Assembly: GCA_047967505.1 (NCBI GenBank)
Contig: CM106539.1
Strand: one strand, 5' to 3'
DNA length: 64,000 bases
DNA from: Dipteris shenzhenensis
Lineage: Eukaryota; Polypodiophyta; Polypodiopsida; Gleicheniales
Shown here: positions 43,520 through 53,412 of the stretch, piece after piece
How positions within the stretch are numbered: the stretch's first letter is position 1
How the letters are laid out: every line of letters starts with the position of its first letter
Made by a program: the position numbers and the translations under genes
The notes under the pieces: model-generated
What the model saw: only the letters and a program-made list of their open reading frames with translations
Told to the model about the DNA's origin: nothing
Database searches by the model: none

Positions 43520-44570
43520 CGGCATTGAAAGAGGGAAGAAGAAGGATTGAAACAGGGAAAAAGAGGGAAACAAAAGAGAGATTGAAAATGAGAAAGAGGG
43601 AAAGAAAGAGAGAAGAAGAGGGAAAAGAAAGAGGGAAAAAGAGAGAAGAAGAGGGATTGAAAGAGAGAAGAAGAGGGATTGAAAGAGATAAGAAGAAGGA
43701 TTGAAAGAGGGAAAAAGAGGGAAAGAAAAGAGAGATTGAAAATGAGAAAGAGGGAAAGAAAGAGAGAAGAAGAGGGAAATGAAAGAGGGAAAAAGAGACA
43801 TATACTCATGCTTAAGCATGAGCATATGTCTACTTCTCTTATGCTCATCCATAAGCATAAGCATGAGCATATGCTCATGCTTATGCTTATGCATGAGCAT
43901 AAGATAAGGGAGAAAGAGAGAAGAAGAGGGAAAGGAAAGAGGGAAAAAGAGACATATGCTCATGCATAAGCATATGTATGAGCATATGTCTACTTCTCTT
44001 ATGCATGAGCATATGTCTACTTCTCTTATGCTCATGTATAAGCATAAGCATGAGCATATGCTCATGCTTATGCTTATGCATGAGCATAAGAGAAGGGAGA
44101 AAGAGAGAAGAAAAGGGAAAGGAAAGAGGGAAAAAGAGGGAAAGAGAGAGAAAAGAAGAGGGAAAGGAAAGAGAGAAAAAGAGACATATGCTCATGCTTA
44201 TGCATGAGCATATGTCTACTTCTCTTATGCTCATGCATAAGCATAAGCATGAGTATATGCTCATGCTTATGCTTATGCATGAGCATAAGAGAAGGGAGAA
44301 AGAGAGAAGAAGAGGGAAAGGAAAGAGGGAAAAAGAGGGAAAGAAAGAGAGAAGAAGAGGGAAAGGAAAGAGGGAAAGAGAGAAGAAGAGGGAAAAAGAG
44401 GAAAAGAAAGAAGAAGAGGGAAAGAAAGAGAGAAGAAGAGGGAAAGGAAAGAGGGAAAAAAAGGGAAAGAAAGAGAGAAGAAGAGGGAAAGGAAAGAGGG
44501 AAAGAGAGAAGAAGAGGGAAAGGAAAGAGGGGAAAAGAGGAGGAAAGAGATTGAAAGATTGAAGGAGAGA
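43520..44570. repeat. GA-rich array with embedded palindromes
   Basis: Units of GAAAGAGGGAAAAAGAGGGA and GAGAGAAGAAGAGGGAAAGG alternate, between 43,795 and 44,290, with three blocks of CATATGCTCATGCTTATGCATGAGCATATG-like inverted repeats (43,797-43,905, 43,951-44,093, 44,184-44,288). Long ORFs here (up to 196 codons) are artefacts. The flank to 44,820 matches 3,200-3,560. Confidence 0.85.
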
Positions 44571-45165
44571 GGGTTTCTACGCCCATCACTACAGCTAGCG
44601 CTTAAGGTGCTAGCTACAGGCCAATGCAAATAACAAAAATAACAAATGGAAAAAAGAGGAAGCACTTACTTGAAATAGTACATCCCGCTCAGTGTTGTGC
44701 ACTGGCCCTACAAAAGAGAGGAAACATACCATTTTTCAAATAAGATGTTAGAGGAAGGAGGAGATTACAAAACTAACTTCTTGAAAGGAGGAGATTGAGG
44801 AGACAAGGAGAAAGAGAAGGAAGAGAAATACAAAAAAGGGAAAGAAAAGGTGAGTCTTCTTTCTTTCTGGAAATCTCGTTTTCAATCCTTTGAAAACTAG
44901 TTTACAGGTTTAGCAATACAAGAAGAAGCACTCACAAAACTAAAGCTAACAAAGAAATAACCTACATTGTTGAAACAGACTCACCTCTTGAAAAACTTCC
45001 TTTCAAGAAACTAAAGAGGGAGAAGGGTGGAGAGGGAGCACAAGAGCTAGGAGAAGGGTGAGGAGTGGAAAATAGAGTGGGAGGTTGTCGGAAATAGGTG
45101 GGAGGTCATCGAAAATAGGTGGGAGGAGAGATTGCCTTGCTTACTTGAAAGATTAGAGAGTGCTA
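44571..45165. other. Non-coding leader, possibly part of the CACTA element
   Basis: The text CTACAAAAGAGAGGAAACAT (44,708) also occurs at 3,359, and GGAGATTGAGGAGACAAGGAG near 44,787 parallels 3,447. No gene is visible. The left end of the CACTA element cannot be placed; it may lie before the GA array or near 45,165. Confidence 0.4.
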
Positions 45166-45204
45166 AAGAAAGCACCGCATGTAGCATCGGGTTTCGATTT
45201 TAAC

Positions 45205-45285
45205 CCACAGTGTCGCTATATAGCGATGCATTTCTATAGCGATGGAACAGAGCAAAAACATCACTATATAGTGACGCTTTAAGAC
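45205..45285. repeat. CACTA subterminal repeats, left
   Basis: TCGCTATATAGCGA (45,213-45,226), CTATAGCGATGG and TCACTATATAGTGA (about 45,261-45,274). Such repeats bind the TNPA-type regulator in known CACTA elements. Confidence 0.65.
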
Positions 45286-45377
45286 ACTTTTTATTCAAGT
45301 TGAAGGGAAGCTCATAGATGCTATTTTATAACTGTTAATATATTTTCTTGCAACTTATGTTGTGATTTTATAAGTGT

Positions 45378-46739
45378 AGATGGAAGGGACAATGATGCGC
45401 CAATGCCCGGGAGCACAAAGTGGCTTACAGAGAGGTTATACTATCATTGCACTCATTGCAAGCGAGAAGTACGACATCAATGTTGTATTATCATGCACCA
45501 CTTGTGGATGTATGGGGAGGAGCCCGAACCAGTACCCATCGTTGGTGTTGCACATGTTGATGGACTATCGGTAAGTCAAAGCTATTTAAGTTCACAGTCT
45601 TATTGGATAGCAGGAAATACAAGATCTTATATTTACACAAAATCTTAAAACAGGATGAGGAGGCTGACGAGGGTATGCATATACCTTCTTTGAGCAAGAC
45701 TATAGTCTCCCGGATGATGACGAGGGTATGGTCGACATGATGGATTCTATTTTTAGGGGCACTACATCCCATGTACACGTGATGTCAGAGTCTGAGGTCA
45801 AAATGCGAGAATTGCAATCAACACAATTGTACAAGAGTGCTAGGATGTCTAAACTATGTGCTTGTCTCTCAATCTTGAATCTGCAAGTAAAGTATGGGTG
45901 GTCGGATACAAGTGTCTCAGCCTTAATGACGTTAGCTCTTCCTTTAATTTGACTCATTATTTGGATATTGTTTGTTTTGAAAATCATCATGTTTGTTTTG
46001 AGAATCATCATTTGGATACTGTATACCGAATCACCATTGTTCGAAGCCTATGTATGTTTGAATTGTCATAGGTTGCTCCAGAAGATGTTGCCTGCACCAA
46101 ATACCATGCCCGCATCAAGAGATGAAGCGAAAAAGATGCTAACAGTGGGTATGGATTATGATACCATCCATGCTTGCCGTAATGATTGTATTCTCTTTCG
46201 TCGTGAGCATGGAGATTTGGCTAGTTGTCCAAAGTGTGGGGAACAATGATATAGAGATGACTTGCAGGGTGAGCGGATACCGATAAAGGTCTTGAGACGC
46301 TTTCCCATCATTGCAAGAATACAACACATGTTCCTATGCAAATCCATAGTGGAGTTGATGACATGGCATGCATCTCATCGGTCCACTGATGACACATTGA
46401 GGATTCTTGCAGATTGTGCAGCTTGGAAGCACATAGATAATCAGTGGCCAGACTTTGCGAGGGAGCCACACAACTTACATCTTAAGCTCGCCATGGACGG
46501 CATGAATCCTTTCGGGTTACGCTCGACATCTTGGTTGACATGGCCCATAGTCGTGGTAAATTATAATATCCCACCATGGCTAACAATAAAAAAGGGACAC
46601 CTCATGCTTGCACTACTTGTGCCTAGAAAGTACAAGGCAAAAAATATGGACGTGTACATGGCACCTTGGATAGAGGAGTTACAATATTATGGAGAGGAGT
46701 GTAGGTCTTTGATATTTCCAGAGCTCCTAGACATACCAA
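45378..46739 (+). pseudogene. CACTA TNP2 transposase, 5' part (copy 2)
   Basis: The first exon reads MPGSTKWLTERLYYHCTHCK (45,403) to a donor at 45,571 (TCG|GTAAGT). The next exon starts at about 45,653 with DEEADEG. Further on come KYGWSDTSVSALM (45,890), a possible intron, LLQKMLPAPNTMPAS, CRNDCILFRREHGDLASCPK (46,170-46,230), a TGA at 46,247, LAMDGMNPFGLRSTSWLTWP (46,490-46,550) and PRKYKAKNMDVYMAPWIEEL. These are canonical Transposase_21/TNP2 signatures, the enzyme that excises CACTA elements. At 46,740 the sequence passes in frame into a piece of the DUF7869-like gene. Confidence 0.85.
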
Positions 46740-49104
46740 TGGTTTTTAATGATAAACATAATGTATACTACAACATCAAAGAATTGAAAGAATATGCCAA
46801 TGTACCAAGCTCTATTCCTTCAGAGATGGATGATTCCAATGCACTCAACTATAGCACTGACGTCTTATCAGAAGTCGATGAGTTCATTGGTACCAAGAAA
46901 GAAAAATATTTCACAAGTGATGCCTTATCCGGGGTGGATGAGTTCATGCACATTGAGAACTTGGGCAAAGATGTCAAAAGTGTTATATTTTCAAGCATGG
47001 ATGGCTTCATGGATACTGATAAAGTTCTTGGAGTCAAACCAGGTAACTATGGAATTATGGAAATCATGCATGATAGTATAATGAGTGATGTTCTCTCTAG
47101 AGTAGAGGAGTTTCAAGACTATGGAGTTATGAAATCCATAGAAAGTGCATCAACGAGCGATGTTCTCTCAGGAATAGATGAGTTTAAAGATCATTCTGGA
47201 CACTCTATCACCACTGACTATGGAGTTATGAAATCCATAGAAAGTGCATCAATGAGTGATGTTCTCTCAGGAATAGATGAGTTTGAAGATCATTCGGGAC
47301 ACTCTAATGCCATTGTGACAAGTGGTTCTACGATTGTATCAAAAGTAGGGATGAGATCAACAAAGGACTATTCGGTGTTTGACTTTGATTGTGAACTTGT
47401 AAATGTTACAAATGGTTTGACGAATGTATCAAAAGCAAGGATGACATCAACAAAGGAATATTCAGTATTTGACTGTCAGAGTGATAAGATCAAGGATGCA
47501 ACATCTCATGAAAACAACGTGACAAATAAATCTTACAAGGAGAACTACACAAATCCAAATAAGAATGTACAGAAGGTCCAAAAACGGACATACAGATGCA
47601 TGAAAAGACAACGAGTGCAGGCAGATTGAGAAAAGCAACCAAAGAGAATAAGAGTAATGAATGAAGATGTTATGCTAAAAGCAATGCGATCTACATGCTG
47701 TAAGCGTACATGTATGCGATCCATTAACTTAAATGACATCAAGGGTTGTAGAGAACATGTCTGGCAAAGGAAAGGAAGCAGAAGAAATGAATACCTACTC
47801 ACGAGATTGTCTTGCTTTCTTGTGAATGATAAGAGAAGGCGAAGTTCAGGACATCAAATAAGGCCTCTTATAAATGGAAAAAGTATATGCAATAATGCAT
47901 ATCGCATTATTACAGGATTATCACATGGCACATATTGGAATTTGGCTAATAAAGCAAAGTATGGAGTTAAATTTAACATTCATGGAAACATAGGAAGGCC
48001 CAAAACAAGAGCCTCAACGGTTGCGGCAACAGCAATTTTGAAAGATTACATTTATGAAAATGCTTTACCACAACCCCACCTATCAGAAATGCATCTTCTG
48101 ATAGGTTTGACCAAAAAAGAGGGCATGCACCAGCATCTTTTCATACTTTGTATACTCTTTGGAAAAAAAGCTTTGGACATGTTAAAATCCCAAAGAGGCA
48201 AAAAATGTCAAAGTGCAATGAGTGTGATGATCTAAAGCGAGCACTTGAGAGTGCAACATCTCCAAAACAAAAAGAAGCTTACAAAAGAAAGAGAGAATTT
48301 CATCATGGACTTGTTCAACATTCTAGAATAAAATATGCATTTTGGAAGGAGCAAGCTATTTCTCACCCAAATGAGTACATGTGCATTATTGTAGATGGTA
48401 TGGATCAAAATACAACAACATTACCTCGATTCGTTAACACTCCACCTAAGCTACAAGGCAAATACTTTTTAAAGACACATCTATGTGGAGTGTTAGTGCA
48501 CGGATTTAAGTTTTTTGTAGACATATGGATTGATTCCTTGCATCTACACGATAGCAATCAAGTTGTAACATCCGTTATGAAGGCAATTCACAATGTACAT
48601 GCAGAAAAAGGTCGCCTACCAGCAACTTTGAGAGTACAAGCAGACAATTGCGGACGAGAGAATAAGAATGTACTCTTCTTTGCATTTTGCTCAATGCTAA
48701 TCGCTCATAGAATCTTCAATGAGATTGAAGTTGGGTTTTTGTTGGTTGGGCACACACATGAGGATATCGATCAGGTATTTAGCACAGTTTCAAGAGAACT
48801 AAAACACAAGGACATGGAGACAATGGATGACTTGATAAGAAAATGTGGGAGGCAAGCTGGTGGCCATAAGGAAGGAACAATATGCTCAATGGTTGAGAGG
48901 ATGTATGATTGGAAGAGCTTTATTCTACCTTTCATACAAAAAGGTGGTGATGCCCTGATAGGTCATAGCGCTCCACACTATTTTTGATTTTTCTTAAAGG
49001 ATGAAAAACCAATGATGCAATGGCAACATTATTCTCTTGATACAAAATGGGAACCTGAAGAACCTGACTCTCTCTTAACTTCAATCCCGAGCAAAGAAAT
49101 GCAT
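46740..49104 (+). pseudogene. Captured fragment of the DUF7869-like gene inside TNP2 (copy 2)
   Basis: These 2,365 bases match 12,220-14,595 (opposite strand, 2,376 bases) with roughly 1% differences. The 11-base length difference is exactly one insertion in copy 1 near 13,545. The fragment starts and ends inside the gene, without inverted repeats. It carries the Ser/Asp-rich repeat region and the VDGMDQ, DNCGRENKN and GHTHEDIDQ motifs. CGA-to-TGA changes give stops at 47,626 and 48,985, where copy 1 keeps Arg. The first 890 bases are in frame with TNP2 upstream, giving a 455-codon chimeric frame (46,262-47,629). Confidence 0.85.
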
Positions 49105-50590
49105 TTTGGTCAGGGGTATCTTGATGTGGACCATGCATGACTACCCAGGATATGGAGAGTGCACAGGTACGTGGTTGTGTCTCTACATGTATAATGAGGG
49201 ATTATGCTTTTATGACTCTCTTTCACATGCATGTCTTATACTAACACATTCATGCACGCGTGCAGGACTTGTTACAAGTGGGTACCATGCTTGTCCTGTT
49301 TGTGGACCGGGTTTGAAATCGCTTGCACGTTACTCCAAACATATGAGGAAAAATGTTTATGAAGGTCATGCTCGATACCTTCCGCTCAACCATCTCGCAC
49401 GTGGAGGTCAGCTTGATCCACCACCATCATATTTGAAGGCAAGTGACTGGATTCAAGCTTGGAGAGCGAATGGAGAGGAACCTCCTCCTGGTATGAAGAG
49501 GCTATCGATCTTTCACGAGCTTCCTTATTAGGGTCAGTTACAAATCAATCATCTCTTGGATCCCATGCATATCTTCAAGAATGTGGGGGCTACTATTTGG
49601 GCACACTTGGTTGGTTCCAAAGACTCGAGAGGAGTGCGAGAAGACTTGCGTGCTATGAATAGGATTTCTCGTTTGTGGCCCCAAGTGCATGCTTCGGGAA
49701 AAGTTGTCCTCCTAAAAGCAATGTGGATCCTCTCTACGAGGGAGGAGTTAGCGATCAAGGCAGACATTGCCTCTTTTCAAACACCGACAGGGTACATGCA
49801 TTGCTTGAAAGGAGCATTTTCAAAGGACAATAAGCTTAGTGGGCTTAAGTCCCATGATTGGCACAAGGTCTTACAGGTATTCTAAGTAGAATTAGTGTAC
49901 CAATAATCATGATGCGTTAGCGTAATTATGATTATGTTATATTGTTGACATGACTTCTTTTTTGCTTTGATAGTTCATCCTCCCAATTACAATAAAAGGG
50001 TTCTTACAAGAAGATGTTAGAAATGCTATATTCAAGATCTGTGATATTGTGAGGTATGCTTACTATCAAATCGCATTGATTTCATTTTCTTCAATTTAAG
50101 CTGATTAATCTGTGGACTGATTATGAAAATATCTTACATGGACATGTGAAATAGGTGGATATCTCAAAAAGAGATCTCCATATCGAGCATCAAGAAGGCT
50201 AGGGTGGAATCCATCAAAGCCGTATGCTTGCTTGAGAAGCACTTTCCCTCGAGCATTATGACAACTCAAGTCCACTTGCTTGTGCACATAGTTCATGAGG
50301 TGGCTATTACAGGTACCGTTCATAGTCGATGGATGTTTTTTCTCGAGCGGTTTATGAAAACTTTAAAGGGATTTGTAAGACAAAGAGCAAGACCAGAAGC
50401 AATCATGGTAGAGGGATGGCTTGTGCAAGAGCCATTAGTATATATCACAGAGTTTCTTGCATCCACGGATCCCGATATGCCGCAAGCTTGGCATAATAAG
50501 GATGATGATCGCATAGAGCCATTGATACATGTACTTGAGCATAATTTCATATATATAACTGACGACATTTGGCACCCATCTTCAATATAG
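49105..50590 (+). pseudogene. CACTA TNP2 transposase, 3' part (copy 2)
   Basis: TNP2 resumes with LVRGILMWTMHDYPGYGECT (49,107), an intron (about 49,166-49,264), SGYHACPVCGPGLKSLARYS, QINHLLDPMHIFKNVGATIW (49,542), LRAMNRISRLWPQV, KLSGLKSHDWHKVLQ, another intron, FLQEDVRNAIFKICDI (50,008), a third intron, and ESIKAVCLLEKHFPSSIM...HSRWMFFLERFMKTLKGFVR (50,200-50,380, DUF4218 region). Apart from a stop near 49,530 the frame is well kept. The splice sites are plausible, which suggests recent activity before the insertion. Confidence 0.85.
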
Positions 50591-50883
50591 GTGGTTTTTC
50601 ATCCGGATCGTTTTGATCCAAGATGGTGGTACGTGATCCAAGTTGCACCACGAAGCAAATTTTTAAAGATCGAGATATGGATATGGAGATGCCACTACCA
50701 ATGCCAGATCCAATTGATCCCAATGAATCTAGTGAAGAAGATGAAGATCACAATATGAGCCAAGAGGAAGATGCCCATAATGACATCGCACGAGAGGAAG
50801 ATGAAGATCACGATATTGAGGAAGAAGACAACGATCATCAAGAATCACCACACTTTATTGAAGAAGATGATCAAGTACTTTAA
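50581..50883 (+). CDS. TNP2 C-terminus with acidic tail
   Basis: VVFHPDRFDPRWWYVIQVAP (50,590-50,650) is the usual TNP2 C-terminal segment. The overlapping frame from 50,623 ends in a tail very rich in Glu, Asp and His (SEEDEDHNMSQEEDAHND), also present in copy 1 at 8,816-9,157. Which of the two frames is used after 50,640 is unclear; an intron or a shift is needed to join them. Confidence 0.5.
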
Positions 50884-51164
50884 GGTGAACATATGATGCT
50901 AGAGTACGATGATGATATAGGAGATCAACTCGGTATAGAGTTGGAGATAGACTTGTTTGGTGCCTTACAGTTGATGTAAATGCTCTTAATTGATTTTTTT
51001 CATCTCAAACTTGGACATGAATATATGAGCTTCAAAGGCTTGATGTACATCTCTCATATTTTTATTCTCTATGACATCAAACATGTATGAAAATTCAAAA
51101 AAAATTGTCATTGGAAAAAACTAACTTTTAAGGCCTATATGAGTAAAAAACCTCTCTGGAAAAC

Positions 51165-51377
51165 GTCGCTATAAAATAGTATCTCAGTGTCGCTATATAG
51201 CGACACTCATAAGTCACTATATAGCGACTTTTTTAAAAGTCGCTATATAGCAATGTTTGTCTAGCATCGCTATATAGCGATGCTTTATGGAACGCGCTTT
51301 TCATACAGATGATTAGCATCCCACGCGTGCTAAACGTCGGTATGTAAATGTCGCAATAGGATCCATGTGTAGTAGTG
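51165..51377. repeat. CACTA subterminal repeats and right terminus
   Basis: GTCGCTATATAGCGAC (51,189-51,204), GTCACTATATAGCGAC, GTCGCTATATAGC and CATCGCTATATAGCGATG (51,264-51,281), then the terminus ...ATGTGTAGTAGTG ending at 51,377. TAC follows and may be one copy of the 3 bp target duplication. Confidence 0.75.
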
Positions 51378-52080
51378 TACTGTAGTTCTCAGTTCTTTGT
51401 TTAATCCTTTGCAAAAAAAATCCCCCAATTGCTCTTGGGTGGGTTGTTGGGTTGCTATTAGTCTTCTGTTGAGGTTTCAAAACATCTGAGAATAATCTTC
51501 AACCATAAGATATTTTTGTTTCATAGTTCTCAGTTTCTTGAGGATATCATCTAGAGCTTTCTCTTTTCTAAAACGACTTAGGAATGCTACTTTTAATGTG
51601 TCATAGTCATAGCAAAATCTTGTCTCAAACTGTGCCAGTAAATTTGGTTGCTTTGACTAGTGAGTTCTACATCTTTGGTTGTATTGGTGCACTAGCTTAC
51701 ACTTTGGAGGTCTTCTTTTTAGGAGGTTTGGGGCGGGGATTGAAATTCAGCCTCTATCTTGTACTGACGAATACATTAGTTTCAATATTTGCTACAAGTG
51801 CTCTTTGTAGGAGTTCTTGTGTAGGACTAGGCAGCATCAATTTTTGTAATTCAGCTTGTGCTTCATGCAGTTTCTTGCTATGTAATAAATTATCTGAAGA
51901 ACTTGTGCCATTTGGAATATAATTAGAGTCATGTAGAATGTCATCTGGATCTTCCGTTTGTGATGCAGTCTTTGTCCGACTTCTATTTTGTGTGAAGTAT
52001 GCAATACCAACGTGATGTGGAGGGATATCTTCCCCAGGCCTATTTGACATGGACTGTGCTTTCAATGAAATAAATGGAGA
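51378..52080 (-). pseudogene. Gypsy gag remnant
   Basis: Minus-strand frames read NRSRTKTASQTEDPDDILHD and HEAQAELQKLMLPSPTQELL (52,010-51,790), then, after shifts, LKVAFLSRF-like, LKKLRTMKQKYLMVEDYSQM (about 51,560-51,490) and QEQLGDFFCKGLNKELRTT (about 51,440-51,385). This is the usual Ty3/gypsy capsid layout. It is broken by stops and cut by the CACTA element at 51,377. Confidence 0.6.
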
Positions 52081-52233
52081 AAGATTTACTCATTGGATTT
52101 CAGTCGATTGATTGTTCTTGAGTTTGAAGCCTCGAATGTTGCTCTACCTATTGCAACTCCATGTTGATGTTGGATTGTATTTCTTGTATTTGCTGATCAT
52201 TGTTTTTTATGTTGCCTATTGCCCATCATTTTT

Positions 52234-52380
52234 TCACCGATAATCCGACTATTGTTGTCTTGATTTGTTGTCGTTTGTTATTGGTCTTCTTTCTGCTGGT
52301 AATCCGACTATTATTGTCTTGATTTGTTGTCGTCTATTGTTGGTCTTCTTTTCGCCGATAATCCGACTATTATTATCTGA
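52234..52380. repeat. ~64 bp tandem repeat in the gypsy leader
   Basis: AATCCGACTATTRTTGTCTT then GATTTGTTGTCGT occurs at 52,240, 52,300 and, partly, 52,358. Confidence 0.7.
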
Positions 52381-52754
52381 GGAGTTATGTATTGATGTAG
52401 CCTAGCTTGTTTGGCTGTAGCTCACCTCGGTGGTCATTTGCACCTGGCTATTTGATGTGAATGAATTGTATGCGGCCTTTGTAGTAATGCAAACTACTTA
52501 GATTTGGTGTGTGAACTATGAATGATTGTTCACCGCTCCACCCTTGCTACCGTAACCCTTGCTACCGTATTCGATTGGAATGTGGGTTTGTATGAGTGGC
52601 GTACTCGCAGAGGTAGATTATCTAGTAAAATTATTTTTGCTTTGACTTGCTTTTGTTTTTGTGGAGTTGTCAATTTGCTATCTCTGCTATTGTTATTAGC
52701 ATGAAGCAGCGTGAACCAAAGACTCTAGGAATGGACGCTGTGAGGATCGCCAAA

Positions 52755-53215
52755 TGTGTTCAGATTGCATTCAACTAATGAAAACACAAAACACATGTCA
52801 ACTCAAATGCAACAGGTGCAAGTAGTTGGACGAGATTGACAGGAGTCGGATTGCATGGAGACTAAACTAAACAATGAAACAACAACAAAGAACTCGTGAA
52901 TGTGCAAAAGGAATATTTTGTATTATGCTTCAGTAGAGATAAACAACAACTCAACCTCAAAATGGGTTGTTACATGACTTTTATAGCTGTCCAGATCCCT
53001 TCTGATTATTATAAGTCAGCAGTCAGTTATATCTTTTAGTAATAGCTCTTGTTACAAAACATCATACTATTGCATTAGCCCACTACTTATCAATTACAAC
53101 AAACAGTGGTATCCACTACATGCTTAGTAACCGCCTTGTGCCATGGGACTGACTTATCCTAACCTATGCTGACCCTAGGTTATTGGCCACGTACGTGGAG
53201 ACTAAGTCTTCAACA
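52755..53215 (-). repeat. 5' LTR of the gypsy element (461 bp)
   Basis: On the minus strand it starts TGTTGAAGACTTAG and ends TCTGAACACA (TG...CA). It is followed directly by TTTGGCGATCCTCACAG, the likely primer-binding site. Part of it recurs at 38,730-38,889. GTCTC follows outside at 53,216. Confidence 0.75.
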
Positions 53216-53412
53216 GTCTCTTCTCTCTCTCTATCTCTCTCTCTCTCTCAATCTTGCTCTCTCAATTAACAACATATGAGTTACTTAAGATAGTAGTACA
53301 AAAAGAAACCTTTGTATTACTTAAAGCAGCCCCCAAAGGGGCAGCTAAAAATACAAAATGCACACAAAAATATGTAAGAGCCATTGCAAAAATACATGCT
53401 CAACAATAGTTC

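Larger units (their letters stand above)
45166..51377 (+). mobile_element. CACTA (EnSpm) element inserted in the gypsy element
   Basis: The right end is TGTGTAGTAGTG at 51,366-51,377, the inverted form of the diagnostic CACTAC terminus, followed by gypsy gag sequence. Palindromic subterminal repeats GTCGCTATATAGCGAC occur near both ends (45,213-45,285 and 51,165-51,285). TNP2 lies between. The left CACTA terminus was not found, so it is truncated or further left. Confidence 0.75.
38730..53215 (-). mobile_element. Nested Ty3/gypsy element, minus strand, heavily rearranged
   Basis: In transcription order the parts are: 5' LTR (53,215-52,755), gag (about 52,080-51,378), a CACTA insertion (right end 51,377), protease (about 43,500-42,580, split by a solo LTR), integrase (about 42,570-41,640), an unusual 3' region with coding traces (41,050-38,890), and a partial 3' LTR (38,889-38,730) matching 52,770-52,925. 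RT and RNase H are missing between the protease and integrase. The order PR-(RT)-IN and the PR motif DGGSGVN identify Ty3/gypsy. Confidence 0.75.

Noticed and set aside
43384-44665. Phe/Ser/Leu-rich and Lys/Arg/Glu-rich ORFs resembling membrane or coiled-coil proteins
   Set aside because: They are translations of the GA array and palindromes; only the first ~40 codons at 43,384-43,500 (minus) are real gypsy sequence.
53216-53220. GTCTC as the gypsy target duplication
   Set aside because: The left LTR border is truncated and lies in a CT tract, so a 5 bp match there would carry no information.
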